DNA of 64,000 bases from JBBIUS01 sp037440105. GTDB taxonomy: Bacteria > Patescibacteriota > Patescibacteriia > XYB2-FULL-38-15. The stretch spans positions 29,789 to 93,788 of the forward strand of contig JBBIUS010000001.1 of the NCBI GenBank assembly GCA_037440105.1. The letters are read 5' to 3'. Position numbers and translations under genes: made by a program. Under the pieces are notes generated by a model. That model was not told where the DNA came from, did no database searches, and was given only the letters and a program-made list of their open reading frames with translations. Each line of letters begins with the position of its first letter. Position 1 is the stretch's first letter. Of this stretch, positions 17,047-24,930 are shown piece after piece.

Positions 17047-17804
17047 CCAGATTCTAATATCTCCCAAGCTAATCTTTCGTAGGCTTTTGCCCCTTTGCTT
17101 TTCGCGTCATAATCCAAAATTGTTTTCCCAAAAGAAGGAGCCTCAGCCAGCCGAACATTTCGCGGAATAACTGAACGAAAGATTTTATTTGGGAAATATT
17201 GATATAGATCTTTGAAAACTGCTTCTGAAAGTCCTACTCGACCATCGTACATAGTTACTACTGCTCCTAAAATTTTTAAATCCGCTTTTAAGTTTTCCTG
17301 AACTAAATTAATTGTGTTTAAAAGTTGCCCTAATCCCTCGAGCGCGTAATACTCTGCCTGAACAGGGATAATAACAAAATCAGCAGCCACTAAACCATTG
17401 ATTGTCAAAAGACCAAGCGATGGAGGACAATCAATAATAATATAATCATAATCATTGCGAACCTCAAGCAATGCGTCATAAAGTTTGAATTCCCTTCTTT
17501 CTAAATTGACAAATTCAATGTTTGCTCCGGCAAGCGAGATTGTAGCAGGGGCAACTTTATAACCTTGGATTGACGTATTTTTAATTATACTCTTAAAAGG
17601 AACACTGCCGTTTAAGGCTTCATATATGCCTGCTTCAAGATTTTGATGGTCAATTCCAAAACCTGATGTTGCATTTGCTTGGGGGTCTAAATCAACTAAA
17701 AGAACAAATTTTCCTAAAAACGCTAAATAAGCGCCAAGATTTATGGCTGTTGTTGTTTTCCCTACCCCTCCCTTCTGATTTACTACTGCTATTATTTGCG
17801 CCAT
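17037..17804 (-). CDS. parA: Chromosome-partitioning ATPase ParA
   Basis: A deviant Walker A ATPase (255 residues) that positions the chromosome origin together with ParB. It has KGGVGKTTTAINLGAYLA, the DLDPQANATSGFGID motif, IIDCPPSLGLLTINGL and IPRNVRLAEAPSFGK. The length and domain content match the chromosomal (Soj-type) family, without an N-terminal DNA-binding extension. The start ATG at 17804 stands at the family position. No dnaA or gidB is adjacent, unlike in many bacteria. Confidence 0.95.
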   Translation of the reverse strand: MAQIIAVVNQKGGVGKTTTAINLGAYLAFLGKFVLLVDLDPQANATSGFGIDHQNLEAGIYEALNGSVPFKSIIKNTSIQGYKVAPATISLAGANIEFVNLERREFKLYDALLEVRNDYDYIIIDCPPSLGLLTINGLVAADFVIIPVQAEYYALEGLGQLLNTINLVQENLKADLKILGAVVTMYDGRVGLSEAVFKDLYQYFPNKIFRSVIPRNVRLAEAPSFGKTILDYDAKSKGAKAYERLAWEILESGNL

Positions 17805-17837
17805 AAATTATAGAAATTCTTCAAATCAAGAGTAAAA

Positions 17838-17940
17838 AAATTAGTTTCTATAAATTTCTATAAATTTCTATGAGTTTCAGAAACTCGTAAAAACTCGCTT
17901 CGCCACGCTTAGCGTGGTTTCGCGAAACTGATAGAAACTT
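17838..17940. repeat. Period-10 tract and palindromes upstream of parA
   Basis: TTTCTATAAA repeats with period 10, followed by the perfect inverted repeat GAGTTTC-A-GAAACTC, then CCACGCTTAGCGTGG and GTTTCGCGAAAC. The last resembles parS (GTTTC-ACGT-GAAAC) but lacks two central bases. The site could be regulatory or a ParB site variant. Confidence 0.55.
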
Positions 17941-18026
17941 ATTGCCCACTAAAAAGGTTAATTTATTGTATCAAAATATTGATTTTTTGACAATAATGTA
18001 TTAAAATATAATTGAATTAAAATTAT

Positions 18027-18110
18027 GCCGCGGTGGCGGAATTGGTAGACGCGCACGACTCAAAATCGTGTGGGGGAAACTCCATGAGAGTTCGATTCTC
18101 TCCCGCGGCA
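18027..18110 (+). tRNA. tRNA-Leu (anticodon CAA)
   Basis: A class II tRNA with acceptor GCCGCGG/CCGCGGC, anticodon stem CACGA/TCGTG and loop CTCAAAA giving CAA, a long variable arm (GGGGGAAACTCC region) and T arm GAGAG-TTCGATT-CTCTC. The CCA end is not encoded. AT-rich promoter-like boxes (TTGACA near 17988, TAAAAT/TATAAT near 18004-18014) lie upstream. Confidence 0.95.
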
Positions 18111-18126
18111 TTTAAAAGAAGTTCAT

Positions 18127-18198
18127 CGCGGGGTGGAGAAGTAGCATCTCGCCTGGCTCATAACCAGGAGATCGCCGGTGCAAATCCGGCCCCCGCAA
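18127..18198 (+). tRNA. Initiator tRNA-fMet (anticodon CAU)
   Basis: The acceptor strands CGCGGGG and CCCCGCA leave the first base pair as C-A, the hallmark of bacterial initiator tRNA. The anticodon stem CCTGG/CCAGG carries loop CTCATAA. The T arm is GCCGG-TGCAAAT-CCGGC. Position 29:41 is U-A instead of the G-C of the usual three-pair initiator signature. Confidence 0.92.
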
Positions 18199-18383
18199 TT
18201 AGTTGAACCTCGATCTTTAATGGTTTTGTTTTAACGCCGATTAACGCCGAGGCCTCCTGTACCGCAGTGGTAATAGCACAATTAACTTGTCGGCCTGACG
18301 CTGAAAAACGCAGACGATAGAAAGTGCCATTTCAGCATAATGCGTCGAGAACGTCGGGACGACAAATCCGGCCCCCACAATTT
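18199..18383. other. Unassigned region ending in a copy of the tRNA-fMet 3' end
   Basis: Bases 18365-18383 repeat the 3' end of tRNA-fMet (AAATCCGGCCCCCACAATT against AAATCCGGCCCCCGCAATT at 18182-18200). Between them lies a stretch richer in GC than its surroundings, with a tandem TTAACGCCGA pair at 18231-18250. No 5' half of a second tRNA is visible. It resembles an att-site duplication, a tRNA remnant or an unknown small RNA. Confidence 0.4.
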
Positions 18384-18414
18384 AACAAATCCGAATTCCG
18401 AAATCCGAAATAGA

Positions 18415-18488
18415 GCCTGGGTAGCTCAGTTGGTTAGAGCATGGGATTCATAAACCCAAGGTCGTCGGTTCGATCCCGACCCCAGGCA
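18415..18488 (+). tRNA. Elongator tRNA with anticodon CAU (Met, or Ile2)
   Basis: Acceptor GCCTGGG/CCCAGGC, D arm GCTC-AGTTGGTTA-GAGC, anticodon loop TTCATAA, T arm GTCGG-TTCGATC-CCGAC. The anticodon stem TGGGA/ACCCA leaves an A-A mismatch at the loop-closing pair 31:39. Whether it is Met or lysidine-modified Ile cannot be told by eye. Confidence 0.9.
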
Positions 18489-18620
18489 TTTTAGCATGAC
18501 TGCGAAACAGGTTATATAATTTGCAGCAAAAAGCAGAATATTTTAAAAATTTGATAACAAACGGTTTTATTCTAAAAAACAAACTTTACATTACCGTTAC
18601 ATAACAAACAAATTTAAATT

Positions 18621-19082
18621 ATGCTTCTTACTGTCCATGCCGCGGCTGGCATTCTTATAAGCCAACAAATTAATAATCCTCTAATAACCTTTCTCGCTGC
18701 TTTTGGTTCACATTTTCTTTTAGACATTATCCCCCATGGAGATAGTGATTGGATGGAAGAATATCAAAGCAAAAATAAAACATCCAAAATAAAAAGGATA
18801 ATTACTATTATCATTGTTGATGTTTTTGCTTTGATGGCCTTGTTTTTTATAGCTTATTTTCACTACAAAAAAATGGGCTCAGGTTTAAATGTTTTTGTCG
18901 GCATTTTAGGAGCTGTTCTGCCAGACATGATTGTCGGCCTTTACGAATCTACAAAAACCATTGGCAAACGTTTTTGTCGACTTCATTTTCTTTTTCATGA
19001 CCTTTTAAGATTCCATTTACCCTTGAACCAAGGGCTCTTTTTGCAAGTCGTTATTCTTGCTATTTTACTTTTATCTTTATAG
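18621..19082 (+). CDS. YdjM-like membrane-bound metal-dependent hydrolase family protein
   Basis: A 153-residue membrane protein with about four hydrophobic segments. The N-terminal motif MLLTVHAAAGILI followed by FGSHFLLDIIPHGDSDW resembles the YdjM/DUF457 family of inner-membrane proteins with conserved His and Asp residues (H6, SHFLLD, PHGD). The C-terminal half repeats His-rich helices (LHFLFHDLLRFH). The gene stands alone between a tRNA and a shared terminator. Family assignment is moderate and the substrate is unknown. Confidence 0.7.
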   Translation: MLLTVHAAAGILISQQINNPLITFLAAFGSHFLLDIIPHGDSDWMEEYQSKNKTSKIKRIITIIIVDVFALMALFFIAYFHYKKMGSGLNVFVGILGAVLPDMIVGLYESTKTIGKRFCRLHFLFHDLLRFHLPLNQGLFLQVVILAILLLSL

Positions 19083-19092
19083 AACTCAAAAT

Positions 19093-19122
19093 AAAAATAC
19101 CCGGCAATTGCCGGGTATTTTT
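19093..19122. terminator. Bidirectional terminator
   Basis: ATACCCGGCA and TGCCGGGTAT form a perfect stem flanked by A and T runs on both sides. It can serve both the plus-strand gene ending at 19082 and the minus-strand glycosyltransferase ending at 19140. Confidence 0.88.
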
Positions 19123-19139
19123 ATTTTAAAAAATTGTTA

Positions 19140-20336
19140 TTATAAAACTGATTCGTAAACTTTTATTGTTTCTTTTGCGCATTTCTCCCAACTAAACTTT
19201 TTAGCCTGCGCTAATCCCTTTTTGCTTAACTCCTTTCTTAAATTTTGGTCAGCCAAAACTTTTTTCAATGCTTTAGAAATTTCATCAATTTTATTAGGAT
19301 TTATTAAAATCGCCGCTTCTCCTGCCACTTCAGGCAAAGAAGAAACATTTGAAGTAATAGTTGGTACCCCTAAACTCAAAGCCTCGAGGACTGGCAAACC
19401 AAAACCTTCATAAAATGAGGGGAAAACAAAACAAGTCGCAAATCTTATTAGAGAAAATTTATCTTTGGCTGGGACATAGCCAATATATTTTACAATTTCT
19501 TTAGATATTTTTTTAGTTCGGTTAATTTCTGCAAAAATATTTTCATATTTCCATCCTTTTGCTCCCGCAATAACTAATTGATAATTCTGTTTTATCTTTT
19601 TATCGCTCTTGGCTAAATCCAAAAAAGCCTTAATTAATGCGAGAATATTTTTTCGAGGTTCAATTGTCCCTAAAAATAAAATATAATCATCTCTTAACCC
19701 ATATTTTGATTTTAAATCTATTTCACAAATTTGATTCTCGACACCGCATGTTTCCTCACCTCTTTGGGGAAAAATTCTTTTTTCCACGCCTTCATAAATA
19801 ACCTTAATTTTTTCTCCAGGAATCTTAAAAATTTCTTGAATGTCTTTTTTTGTATTTTCCGAGACAGCAATGATTTTATTTGCCTTTTTTAAACTTTGCG
19901 GCACTGAAATTTTTGTTGAAAAAAATTGACTAACAAATTTCTTAGGAAACCATTCAGGATGTTTAAAAATTGCCAGGTCATGAACAGTTACCACAGTTTT
20001 GCCAGAATACATTAAAGGAAAAGAGTAAGCAGGAGAATGATAGACATCGAGTTTTTCTCTGCCAATCGCCGCAGCGACTAATATATGAGAATACCAAAAT
20101 GGTAAATAATGTTTATAAAGATGAAATGGGAAAAATTTGACTGAGGCATTTTTATTTTCTTCAATCAATTTTTCTGCCGCTTCTTTTGAAATTAAATTAT
20201 CAAAAAATAACACATACTCATTTTCTTTATCAACTTTTAATAAATTTTTAATTAAAAAATAAGTATAGTGGCCTATACCTGCTTGTTCTCCATAACCCGG
20301 ATTTAAAATTGTCCGACAGTCAATTCCCACGCGCAT
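19140..20336 (-). CDS. Glycosyltransferase family 4 protein
   Basis: A 398-residue GT-B fold glycosyltransferase, likely building envelope polysaccharide or glycolipid on the cytoplasmic side. It opens MRVGIDCRTILNPGYGEQAGIGHYTYFLI, split here as MRVGIDCRT and GIGHYTYFL. The donor-binding domain has ILFLGTIEPRKNI, IAGAKGWKY and the EX7E motif in FYEGFGLPVLEALSLGVP, followed by SNVSSLPEVAG. It lies six bases downstream of the carboxypeptidase gene. The sugar specificity cannot be read from sequence. Confidence 0.92.
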   Translation of the reverse strand: MRVGIDCRTILNPGYGEQAGIGHYTYFLIKNLLKVDKENEYVLFFDNLISKEAAEKLIEENKNASVKFFPFHLYKHYLPFWYSHILVAAAIGREKLDVYHSPAYSFPLMYSGKTVVTVHDLAIFKHPEWFPKKFVSQFFSTKISVPQSLKKANKIIAVSENTKKDIQEIFKIPGEKIKVIYEGVEKRIFPQRGEETCGVENQICEIDLKSKYGLRDDYILFLGTIEPRKNILALIKAFLDLAKSDKKIKQNYQLVIAGAKGWKYENIFAEINRTKKISKEIVKYIGYVPAKDKFSLIRFATCFVFPSFYEGFGLPVLEALSLGVPTITSNVSSLPEVAGEAAILINPNKIDEISKALKKVLADQNLRKELSKKGLAQAKKFSWEKCAKETIKVYESVL

Positions 20337-20342
20337 ATAAAT

Positions 20343-21302
20343 CTACCATTTATAATTCTCAAACGTCCAAAATGTTAGACCCTTTGCTTCTTGAAACCTA
20401 TCTTCTATTGTATTGCTTCCCAAAACTACAACAATTATTCTATGACCATTATTTTGAACCTCTATGGCTAAATTATATTTTGCTTCTTCTAAATAGCCAG
20501 TTTTGCCTCCAATAATTTTATACGGCGGCTCATTTAAAAAACTCCAAAGTAATTCATTAGTATTTTTAACATAATATTTTTTTTCAATATTTTGTGGACT
20601 AAAAACATATTTCCTTTTAACAGTCGCCTCTCTAATCTCATCTTTATCTAATGCAAGAGAAAGTAACTTTGCTACTTCAAGAGCAGTAGAAACATTGGCA
20701 GGTTCTAAACCGGCTGGATCAACAAAAAAAGTATTTTTTAAACCTAATGCCTGCGCTTTTTGATTCATTTTTGCAACAAATTCTTCCTGGCTTAAACCAG
20801 TTGAACGAGCTAAAGCCAAAGCAGCATTATTTACTGAACCAACTAGCATCATATTGAATAAATCTTTTATTGTTAATTCTTCGCCAGCCCGCGCGTAAAA
20901 AATACCGCCTTCCTTTTCATCTTCCTTCAAGAGTTTAATCTTCTTTTCCCAGTTTGGATTTGTATCTAAAAAAACCAAGGCTGTCATTAATTTTGTTATA
21001 CTGGCAATAGGAAGTTCATTCTCTATTTTTTTTTCGAATAAAACAGTGCCTGTTTCTTTGTCAAGCACAACCGCTGCTCTGGCAGTAGTTTCTATCCCTA
21101 AACTTCTGTTGCCTTCTATTTTCTCCGGCTCCTTTGCAGCCCCTCTAAGGGGGTCAGAAAAAATCTTGTCTCCTTCTATTTGCAAATCGACTTTCGCAAT
21201 TTTTTCATTTTCTGAAAATAAATGCCACGCCGCAGTCTCCGGCGCCGAAACTATTTGCGGAATGATAAATATAATTAGGCTTAAAAATAATGAAAATATC
21301 AT
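20343..21302 (-). CDS. D-alanyl-D-alanine carboxypeptidase (S11 family)
   Basis: A 319-residue penicillin-binding enzyme that trims the peptidoglycan stem peptide outside the membrane. A signal peptide spans about residues 1-20. The active-site motifs are SITK (Ser101/Lys104), SVN (156-158) and KTG in GGKTGYLEEA. No clear C-terminal amphipathic anchor is present, as in the shorter family members. It starts just after scpB and precedes the glycosyltransferase, a probable envelope-linked operon. Confidence 0.94.
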   Translation of the reverse strand: MIFSLFLSLIIFIIPQIVSAPETAAWHLFSENEKIAKVDLQIEGDKIFSDPLRGAAKEPEKIEGNRSLGIETTARAAVVLDKETGTVLFEKKIENELPIASITKLMTALVFLDTNPNWEKKIKLLKEDEKEGGIFYARAGEELTIKDLFNMMLVGSVNNAALALARSTGLSQEEFVAKMNQKAQALGLKNTFFVDPAGLEPANVSTALEVAKLLSLALDKDEIREATVKRKYVFSPQNIEKKYYVKNTNELLWSFLNEPPYKIIGGKTGYLEEAKYNLAIEVQNNGHRIIVVVLGSNTIEDRFQEAKGLTFWTFENYKW

Positions 21303-21304
21303 AA

Positions 21305-21874
21305 TTAAATTTCATCCTTTTTTGATTCATTAGAAGAAGAGTTTTCTAAAATTTTTCTAAAGACATCGCTTTGAGAAAGTTTTTCATAGTCAGGCAATTC
21401 GCGGACATCTTTTATTCCTAGATAGCGCATAAAATTGAAAGTAATAATATAGCGCGGATTTTCATTATTTTTCTCTTCCACTTCCTCAATCAAACCTTTA
21501 ATCATCAAATTTCTTAAAATTAAACTACAATTAACGCCACGGATCTGTTCGAGTTCTGGTTTAGAAATAGGCCCGCGGTAAGCAATGATTGTCAGCGTTT
21601 CAAGAGCAGGATGCGTTAATTCCCCTGTCATTTCGTCTTTTAGAAAAGACCGAACTAATTCAGCATTGCTCGGCGAAGTTGACATTTGGAAATTATTTGC
21701 TATTCTCATAATTTGAATTCCACCGCTTCTATTATCATACTCATCAATTAGTTCCTTAATAGCCTTCTCTACCTCATCAACTTTTTTACCAATAATTTGA
21801 CTAATGTTTTTAAGGCTCAGCGGCCTTGAAGTAATAAAAAGTAAACTTTCAATTTGTGATTTTAGACTACGCAT
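21305..21874 (-). CDS. scpB: Segregation and condensation protein ScpB
   Basis: A winged-helix kleisin partner that joins ScpA and SMC in the bacterial condensin. It shows LKSQIESLLFITSRPLSLKNI, HPALETLTIIAYRGPISKPELEQIRGV and YLGIKDVRELPDYEKLS. The ATG at 21874 (MRSLKSQ) is preferred; six more codons upstream would need a TTG start. It follows scpA with about 50 bases of repeat-like T-rich sequence between. Confidence 0.94.
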   Translation of the reverse strand: MRSLKSQIESLLFITSRPLSLKNISQIIGKKVDEVEKAIKELIDEYDNRSGGIQIMRIANNFQMSTSPSNAELVRSFLKDEMTGELTHPALETLTIIAYRGPISKPELEQIRGVNCSLILRNLMIKGLIEEVEEKNNENPRYIITFNFMRYLGIKDVRELPDYEKLSQSDVFRKILENSSSNESKKDEI

Positions 21875-21927
21875 AGATAAAACCAAAGCCAAAAAATAAT
21901 TGGATTTTTTATTTTTGGTTTTAATTT

Positions 21928-22629
21928 TTAATTTAATTGCTCTCTCCTTTGTATATTAATGTCTTTAAATACCCCGTCTTGTTGAACAGCAATGACTCTC
22001 TGTTTAACTAATTCTAATAATGCTAAAAAATTTACAATAACTTCAATTTTATCTTTTGCATTTTTAATTATTGAACTAAAACTCACCTCTATTTGCTTTT
22101 GAATCAAATTTTTAATTTGAGTAATACTTTCTTGGATTGAAATTGTTTTTTTCAAAACCGCCTTAGGCAAATTAACGATCGGCTCTAAACTGACTAAAAT
22201 TTCTCTTAAAGTCTTTTCAAGTTTGAATTTATTAAGCCATTTCGGCGGATTAAAAATAATTTCTTTTCTTTGTATTGGCAGCCGATCATGAACATGGGTA
22301 AAATTTCTTTTCAAAATTATTTTATGAATTCTAGAAGAGGCCTCAAGATATTCTTTATAAATTTTAAGCTGAGACTCAAGGTCACATCCTTCTCCCTCTT
22401 CTGGTCCAAGCATCGGTAAAAGTAATTTAGATTTAATCCATAAAAGTTTTGCCGCAACTACTAAAAAATCAGCTAACTCGCCAGGGTCTTGAATTTCTTT
22501 TAAATGCTCAATATATTGATCGGTAACGCGGGCAAGAGAAATTTCTGAAATGTCAAGTTTTTGCTCCTCGATTAACCGAAGGAGCAAATCAAGGGGTCCT
22601 TCAAATTTTTCGAGTTTGACGGTGTACAT
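21928..22629 (-). CDS. scpA: Segregation and condensation protein ScpA
   Basis: The kleisin subunit of the SMC complex (233 residues). Its N-terminal motif FEGPLDLLLRLIEEQKLDISEISLARVTDQYIEHL is visible in parts (FEGPLDLLLRLIEEQKLDI), followed by LADFLVVAAKLLWIKSKLLLP and a C-terminal winged helix (VNFLALLELVKQRVIAVQQ). The start at 22629 (MYTVKLEKFEG) fits the family; the open frame continues 50 codons upstream without similarity. It forms a pair with scpB. Confidence 0.94.
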   Translation of the reverse strand: MYTVKLEKFEGPLDLLLRLIEEQKLDISEISLARVTDQYIEHLKEIQDPGELADFLVVAAKLLWIKSKLLLPMLGPEEGEGCDLESQLKIYKEYLEASSRIHKIILKRNFTHVHDRLPIQRKEIIFNPPKWLNKFKLEKTLREILVSLEPIVNLPKAVLKKTISIQESITQIKNLIQKQIEVSFSSIIKNAKDKIEVIVNFLALLELVKQRVIAVQQDGVFKDINIQRREQLN

Positions 22630-22747
22630 TATTAGAGTAATTAGTGGGGCGAGCATAGCGAGCCCATTGGTGAAATCCAAACCATGGATAGCGCTAATGG
22701 GCTTTGCACCGCGAATAACGCAAATGCCATAGAATACACGCTCTTTG
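22630..22747. other. Short spacer with a hairpin between the YbaK-like gene and scpA
   Basis: AGCCCATT and AATGGGCT can pair across about 28 bases on either strand. The stretch is open in the scpA frame but shows no similarity, so I treat it as untranslated. Confidence 0.35.
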
Positions 22748-23212
22748 CTATTTCTTTTTCCCAAAATCACCCAGCACACCCTTCACAGCCTTCAAAAAAT
22801 TCTTTGCCGTCATTATTACTGAGTCTTCGTATGTCCCAGCATTGGCAATAATCTTCTTTGCCTTAAGAAGCGCCTTATCTATATAAACCGGCGTTTTATA
22901 CAATTCGCCAAAAGGAGTAATAGCCCCCGGTTTAATTTTAAAAATTTTCTGCATCACGTTTTCTTTAGCAATTTCTATTTTTTTAACTTTTAAAACTTTT
23001 TTCAATTTCCCTAAATCAAGTTTACGCGAGGCCGGTAAAATCACCAAAACATAAATCTTATCAGCTTTTACTACTAATGTTTTAGCAACTTCGTTTAATT
23101 TTACTTTCAAAGTCTGCGCCAAATCGTAAGCAGTATAAACGGTTTTGTGCTTTATTGTTTTGTAGCCAACCTTTGCTTTGTCTAAATAGTTGAGAAGTTT
23201 TTTAGGAATCAT
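22748..23212 (-). CDS. YbaK/ProX-type aminoacyl-tRNA deacylase
   Basis: A 154-residue trans-editing protein of the YbaK/prolyl-tRNA editing family, which hydrolyses misacylated tRNAs. Visible marks are a Lys/His-rich opening (YKTIKHKTVYTAYDLA), the AKTLVVKADKIYVLVILPASRKLDLGKL stretch in parts (AKTLVVKADK, LPASRKLDL) and PGAITPFGELYKTPVYIDKAL, split here as PGAITPFGEL and VYIDKAL. The start at 23212 (MIPKKLLNYL) is preferred over an upstream start without similarity. Its tRNA substrate cannot be assigned. Confidence 0.88.
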   Translation of the reverse strand: MIPKKLLNYLDKAKVGYKTIKHKTVYTAYDLAQTLKVKLNEVAKTLVVKADKIYVLVILPASRKLDLGKLKKVLKVKKIEIAKENVMQKIFKIKPGAITPFGELYKTPVYIDKALLKAKKIIANAGTYEDSVIMTAKNFLKAVKGVLGDFGKKK

Positions 23213-23214
23213 AT

Positions 23215-23300
23215 TTATGTGATACGAATCAACGAATGAAATGCGAATCAACAAATTCGCGAATTCGCATATTCGTAGATTCGTCTAAAATTATAGATTC
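23215..23300. repeat. Period-8 ATTCG repeat upstream of the YbaK-like gene
   Basis: ATTCG recurs every eight bases (ATTCGCGA, ATTCGCAT, ATTCGTAG, ATTCGTCT), and the facing arm carries CGAATCAA-type units. The tract lies between the DUF2330 gene and the YbaK-like gene and can fold as a hairpin. Confidence 0.6.
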
Positions 23301-23303
23301 GTA

Positions 23304-24848
23304 TTATTTACTTTTTCTTTTAATTTGATAAAAAATCTGCCAGATCATGATGCCGACCATACCTAGCAAGAGTAAAATCCAAGCCGTAAGTCCTGCAGCA
23401 AAAATACTCTTCCCATAAGTTACCTGCCCACCGTAAGGTGCCATGGAAACCCAGTAATCAAAAACATGCTCGCGCGCCACTAACCACAAAATTCCTAAAC
23501 CAAATGTTAGTAAAAATATTAAGCTCTGAAAAACCCAAGCAATAACACGAGTCACTTTTAACTTTGTGAAAAACTGTAAAATGGTGCAAATAATGAAGAT
23601 CGCGCCCCCCGGTGAAATTAAACCAATAACCAAGAAAATACTAAACATTACAAGAAAAATCAGTACGGCAGCGAGCGCATTTGGCCATTCAAATCTTTTT
23701 ACTCCAACTGATTTATTATCAGAAGCGTCTCGAGGATAAAGATCGTAAGTCATTTCTGACGGCTGCATATAGCGCGTAAGCTTTGTCAGGTAATATTTTC
23801 TAGCCGCGGTCTTAATCCACGGCTCGCCATTTGATTCTACAGCTAATTTTTCAATATCTTTTGATTTTACCCAATTTGCCCATTCAGTGTTAAAGCCGGG
23901 CAAATCTTTTTTGTGGTCAGAAAAAATATAAAGCATAATTCCGATGCTTGGTCGCCAATAAGGCCTTGGCGGGATAGGGTAAATTTCGGGAGGCATAGGC
24001 GGAACTGTCGCGCGGCAATCGGATGGACCGCAAACGCATTTGCCGCCAATACAGCATGGCGTGTCTTGACCAACTACCTGGGTACAAAAAAGTCCAGCGC
24101 ATTCATCATGGCTTGTGCAGTAAATTGGGGTTGCGATACTTTCTTCTACCTCGTTCCATTTCCCCCTTTTTGGCTCTGACAAGGACTCAGGCTGCTTAAA
24201 ATATTCTGCCATGCCAGAAATTTTTAGGGGATAAATAATCTTTGATGAGGTGAACGTAAATTTTAAAGGCACAGCATGACCTTCACGCAATTGAGATTCA
24301 ATTCCTTCAGTTAAAACTTTTGTATCAATTTTTACAGCTGTAAAAAACCATTTGTTATTTATATAATCGTCTAACAAATATTTTCCTTCCTCTGGAAATT
24401 GATATTTATTTTCTTTTAGCCATTTTATCAGCGCTTCTGGGTCATCTGCTTCTAAAACAGCAATATCATAATATTCAACTTTTTTTGTTTCAATAATCGT
24501 AACACCCTTTTCGGTTGTAGTTTCTTCCACCATTCCAACCGAAAGTGGCATGGGGCGAGAAATAAATTTTGGCTGAGTCAATTTTTCTAAAGCAGTAAAA
24601 ATTTCATCGGTTGACTTTTCCACCTCTGGTCTTGACGGTGTCGGAATAACCCAACTAAAATCCTCGGCATCACCGCGAAAAGCAATAGAAAGCACTAATG
24701 TTTCAACATTTTTTTCATGAAAAATCACTGCCTTTTGATCTGTCTCGTACATCCAATAATCTGGCGGCGGGAAAATAACACCATCAGCCTTTGCTATAAT
24801 CGGCGTAATCAACAAAATTAAACTGACCAATAAAAAGAGTTTTTTCAT
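23304..24848 (-). CDS. DUF2330 domain membrane protein
   Basis: A 514-residue exported protein of the DUF2330 family. A signal peptide (residues 1-21) is followed by the family opening GVIFPPPDYWMYETDQKAVI, then LSIAFRGDAEDFSWVIPTPS. A cysteine-rich insertion (CTSHDECAGLFC, CCIGGKCVCGPSDC) near the middle looks disulfide-bonded. The C-terminal part holds about four hydrophobic segments. The function of the family is unknown. A period-7 repeat tract separates it from lon. Confidence 0.85.
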   Translation of the reverse strand: MKKLFLLVSLILLITPIIAKADGVIFPPPDYWMYETDQKAVIFHEKNVETLVLSIAFRGDAEDFSWVIPTPSRPEVEKSTDEIFTALEKLTQPKFISRPMPLSVGMVEETTTEKGVTIIETKKVEYYDIAVLEADDPEALIKWLKENKYQFPEEGKYLLDDYINNKWFFTAVKIDTKVLTEGIESQLREGHAVPLKFTFTSSKIIYPLKISGMAEYFKQPESLSEPKRGKWNEVEESIATPIYCTSHDECAGLFCTQVVGQDTPCCIGGKCVCGPSDCRATVPPMPPEIYPIPPRPYWRPSIGIMLYIFSDHKKDLPGFNTEWANWVKSKDIEKLAVESNGEPWIKTAARKYYLTKLTRYMQPSEMTYDLYPRDASDNKSVGVKRFEWPNALAAVLIFLVMFSIFLVIGLISPGGAIFIICTILQFFTKLKVTRVIAWVFQSLIFLLTFGLGILWLVAREHVFDYWVSMAPYGGQVTYGKSIFAAGLTAWILLLLGMVGIMIWQIFYQIKRKSK

Positions 24849-24851
24849 GTT

Positions 24852-24930
24852 TTTGCATCTCGTATTTGGTATTTAGTATTTAAAAATTTATACCAGATAC
24901 CAGATACTATAACTAGATACTATTTTATAC
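24852..24930. repeat. Period-7 inverted repeat (GTATTTG/ATACCAG)
   Basis: Heptads GTATTTG, GTATTTA, GTATTTA face ATACCAG, ATACCAG, ATACTAT. They lie between lon and the DUF2330 gene and overlap the end of lon slightly. Confidence 0.7.

Noticed and set aside
17837..17945. Replication origin
   Set aside because: No dnaA gene or cluster of DnaA boxes was recognised near parAB.
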